This document shows, piece after piece, positions 5,238-6,643 of a DNA stretch of 6,643 nt (within the stretch, counting starts at the first letter, position 1; the number at the start of each line of letters is the position of its first letter). The stretch spans positions 1 to 6,643 of the forward strand of contig CAZJLP010000096.1 in assembly GCA_964546955.1 (NCBI GenBank), given 5' to 3'. A program made the translations under genes and the position numbers. Under the pieces are notes generated by a model. The model searched no databases. It was not told the origin of the DNA and was given only the letters and a program-made list of their open reading frames with translations. This DNA comes from CAZJLP01 sp964546955. GTDB taxonomy: Bacteria; Verrucomicrobiota; Verrucomicrobiia; Opitutales; Opitutaceae.

Positions 5238-5881
5238 ACAAGATTCTGGTGATCGAGGACGAGCCCGAGACGCTCGAGAACCTAGGCACGATGCTGGAGA
5301 TGGAAGGCTACCAGGTCCTCCGCGCCCAAAACGGAAGAGTTGGCTTGGAAGTCGCCCGCCGTGAAATTCCGGACTTGGTGCTCTGCGATGTCTCCATGCC
5401 CGAGATGGACGGCTACGGCGTGCTGGAAGCCTTGCGCGGCACCCGCGAAACCGTCGGCATGTCTTTCATCTTCCTGACCGCCAAAGGAGAAAAACGGGAT
5501 CTGCGCGCGGGGATGAATCTCGGCGCTGACGACTACCTCAGCAAGCCCGCCGCCGCCGAGGAGGTGCTGGAGGCGATCCGCATTCGGCTGCAGCGCAAGC
5601 GGCAAAACGAGCGGGCCACCCTGGGCAGGGCGCAGCTGCGCCCCAATTTCTCCTCCAGCAAACCGCTGGAGACGCTCGGTCTGACCCCCAGGGAAGCCGA
5701 GGTTCTCCTCTGGATCGCCCAGGGCAAATCCAATGCGGACATCGCGACCATCCTGGGCTGCGCCGAGAACACCGTGAAGGTGCACGGCGCCCACATCTTC
5801 GAAAAACTCGGCGTCGAAAATCGAAACGCCGCCTCAATGAAAGCGCTCGAGGTTCTCGCGCGAGTCTCGGCTGAACGGTAG
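5234..5881 (+). CDS. Response regulator, CheY/OmpR-like receiver plus LuxR-type HTH
   Basis: This 215-residue DNA-binding regulator is the likely phosphorylation target of the upstream PAS kinase. The receiver (about 1-120) has the acidic pocket Glu8-Asp9, phospho-acceptor Asp52 in LVLCDVSMPEMDGY, Thr82 and Lys104 in DDYLSKP. The phrase FIFLTAKGEKRDLRAGMNLG resembles CheY/OmpR-group receivers more than NarL ones. After a linker (about 120-146) a GerE/LuxR helix-turn-helix follows at about 147-205, with LTPREAEVLLWIAQGKSNADIA and the recognition-helix region NTVKVHGAHIFEKLGV. The start is secure because of the AAAGGAGG site and the 4-bp overlap with the kinase stop. The gene ends 20 nt before repeat copy B, and no hairpin-plus-T terminator is visible. 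Target genes are unknown; regulation of its own operon or of the convergent regulator is possible but not shown. Confidence 0.93.
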   Translation: MNKILVIEDEPETLENLGTMLEMEGYQVLRAQNGRVGLEVARREIPDLVLCDVSMPEMDGYGVLEALRGTRETVGMSFIFLTAKGEKRDLRAGMNLGADDYLSKPAAAEEVLEAIRIRLQRKRQNERATLGRAQLRPNFSSSKPLETLGLTPREAEVLLWIAQGKSNADIATILGCAENTVKVHGAHIFEKLGVENRNAASMKALEVLARVSAER

Positions 5882-5901
5882 CACTGCTCATCGCCAGGAG
5901 T

Positions 5902-6030
5902 GAAATAAGCGACAAGCATTCAGCAATGGGCAATGGATCAAGGTCTGCTTTCGATCCGGCCACTCGCTCACGCTCGTAGCCACGGGCTGCTGCTCGATGA
6001 GCAATGAGCGATAGGAGATGAGCGATGTGC
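5902..6030 (-). repeat. Composite heptad-flanked repeat, copy B (inverted relative to copy A)
   Basis: Read on the minus strand, the copy begins with five 7-bp units covering 6030-5996 (GCACATC, GCTCATC, TCCTATC, GCTCATT, GCTCATC). It continues through the 32-bp core at 5983-5952, identical to copy A. It ends with five units covering 5936-5902 (CCATTGC, CCATTGC, TGAATGC, TTGTCGC, TTATTTC). It thus has more heptads than copy A on both sides, while spacer bases near the core also differ. It fills most of the 174-bp gap between two convergent regulator genes. Confidence 0.8.
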
Positions 6031-6055
6031 GGCGGTGTCGCCGACTCGCCGCCGC

Positions 6056-6643
6056 TCACCGGCCCAGGAATTTCACGACGGCTTCCGTTCGCGATTGGAC
6101 CTGAAGTTTTTTGTAGATGGCGTGGAGGTGCGTGCGGACGGTGCCGACGCCGATGTCGAGGGTGCTGGCGATTTCCTTGTAGTGATATCCTTTCGCGAGG
6201 AGGGCCAAAATTTCGCTTTCGCGGGCAGTCAGCGACTTCATTTCCGGGGTGGGGGCGAGCGTAGGCAGTTTTTTGAAGAAGCTTACAACCTTGCGGGCGA
6301 TGCTGGCGGACATAGGGGCGCCGCCTTGGACGATCTGTTCCAATGCGGCTAGAATTTCCTGGGGAGGCATGCTTTTCAGCAGATATCCCGAGGCGCCCGC
6401 TTGGAGGGAGTTGAAGATCTGCTCCGTGTCCTCGTACGCGGTGAGCATGAGGATCTCGATCTCCGGAAGCTGAGGCTTCAATTTTCCGACGCATTCGATG
6501 CCGTTTATTCCCGGCAGATTGATGTCCATCAGCACGACTTGGGGCTTGTGTGCAGGCAGTTCGCGCAAGGCTTCTTCCCCTGAGCCGTGCACGCTCAGGC
6601 ATTTGAAGCCCGCGGAACTCTGGAGAAGGGCGGCGAGGCTCTC
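6056..6643 (-). CDS. NarL-family response regulator, 5'-truncated by window edge
   Basis: The frame is open to the right edge and already receiver-like there (ESLAALLQSSAGFKCLSVHG), so the real start lies beyond the window; the GTG at 6592 is internal. The 195 visible residues lack roughly 15-20 N-terminal ones that should carry the first acidic residues. The receiver shows phospho-acceptor Asp40 (visible numbering) in VVLMDINLPGINGIE, Thr68 in LMLTAYED and Lys90 in GYLLKSMPPQE. The linker holds a basic, Phe-rich stretch, then the LuxR/GerE helix-turn-helix at about 137-193 (LTARESEILALLAKGYHYKEIA, then VGTVRTHLHAIYKKL). It is a classical NarL-type transcription regulator. Its kinase, if adjacent, would lie to the right. 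It converges on the PAS-kinase operon with repeat copy B between, so membership of that system is not implied. Confidence 0.93.
   Translation of the reverse strand, partial: ESLAALLQSSAGFKCLSVHGSGEEALRELPAHKPQVVLMDINLPGINGIECVGKLKPQLPEIEILMLTAYEDTEQIFNSLQAGASGYLLKSMPPQEILAALEQIVQGGAPMSASIARKVVSFFKKLPTLAPTPEMKSLTARESEILALLAKGYHYKEIASTLDIGVGTVRTHLHAIYKKLQVQSRTEAVVKFLGR

Noticed and set aside
5902..6030. CRISPR-like array
   Set aside because: Units are only 7 bp and abut without spacers; this is a short tandem repeat.
5538..6602. 354-codon minus-strand open frame across the regulator pair and the repeat
   Set aside because: It runs antisense to the first regulator and out of frame with the second, passes through repeat copy B, and is Arg/Pro-rich like a high-GC shadow frame.

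Overview
The window is GC-rich bacterial DNA with five genes, one of them cut by each edge. The lineage cannot be fixed from the sequence. The REC/LuxR style, the weak Shine-Dalgarno sequences of several genes and the intergenic repeats suggest Verrucomicrobiota or a similar environmental phylum to me, but this is recall and not a test.

Left third (1-2350). A GH15-type glycoside hydrolase (glucoamylase or trehalase class), cut by the left edge, runs rightward to 1600. It converges on a small four-helix DUF2243-like membrane protein (1693-2190, minus). A hairpin with a short T run lies between them. The minus-strand gene has a long, strongly base-paired leader at 2216-2293 and a weak candidate promoter.

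Middle (2190-3512). More than 900 bases (2350-3263) carry no convincing protein gene but many inverted repeats. They also hold one copy (A, 2812-2909) of a composite repeat: a 32-bp core flanked on both sides by degenerate 7-bp tandem units. A small cysteine-rich, zinc-ribbon-like protein lies at 3264-3512 on the minus strand. It has a good extended -10 promoter and is divergent from the kinase.

Right half (3512-6643). A soluble sensor kinase with two PAS domains (3651-5237) overlaps the next gene by 4 bp (ATGA). That gene is a response regulator with a CheY/OmpR-like receiver and a LuxR-type DNA-binding domain (5234-5881), so the pair is almost certainly a translationally coupled two-component system. 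A run of seven A's directly before the regulator's Shine-Dalgarno sequence sits in a frame where a -1 slip would fuse kinase and regulator. Downstream, convergent, is a second regulator of classical NarL type, cut by the right edge. The gap between the two regulators is filled by repeat copy B (5902-6030), inverted relative to copy A, so the two copies bracket the zinc-ribbon gene and the two-component pair.

The least explained items are the heptad-flanked repeat pair, the A7 slip site at the kinase/regulator junction, the structured DUF2243 leader and the unrecognised zinc-ribbon gene. I see no CRISPR array, tRNA, rRNA or transposase.
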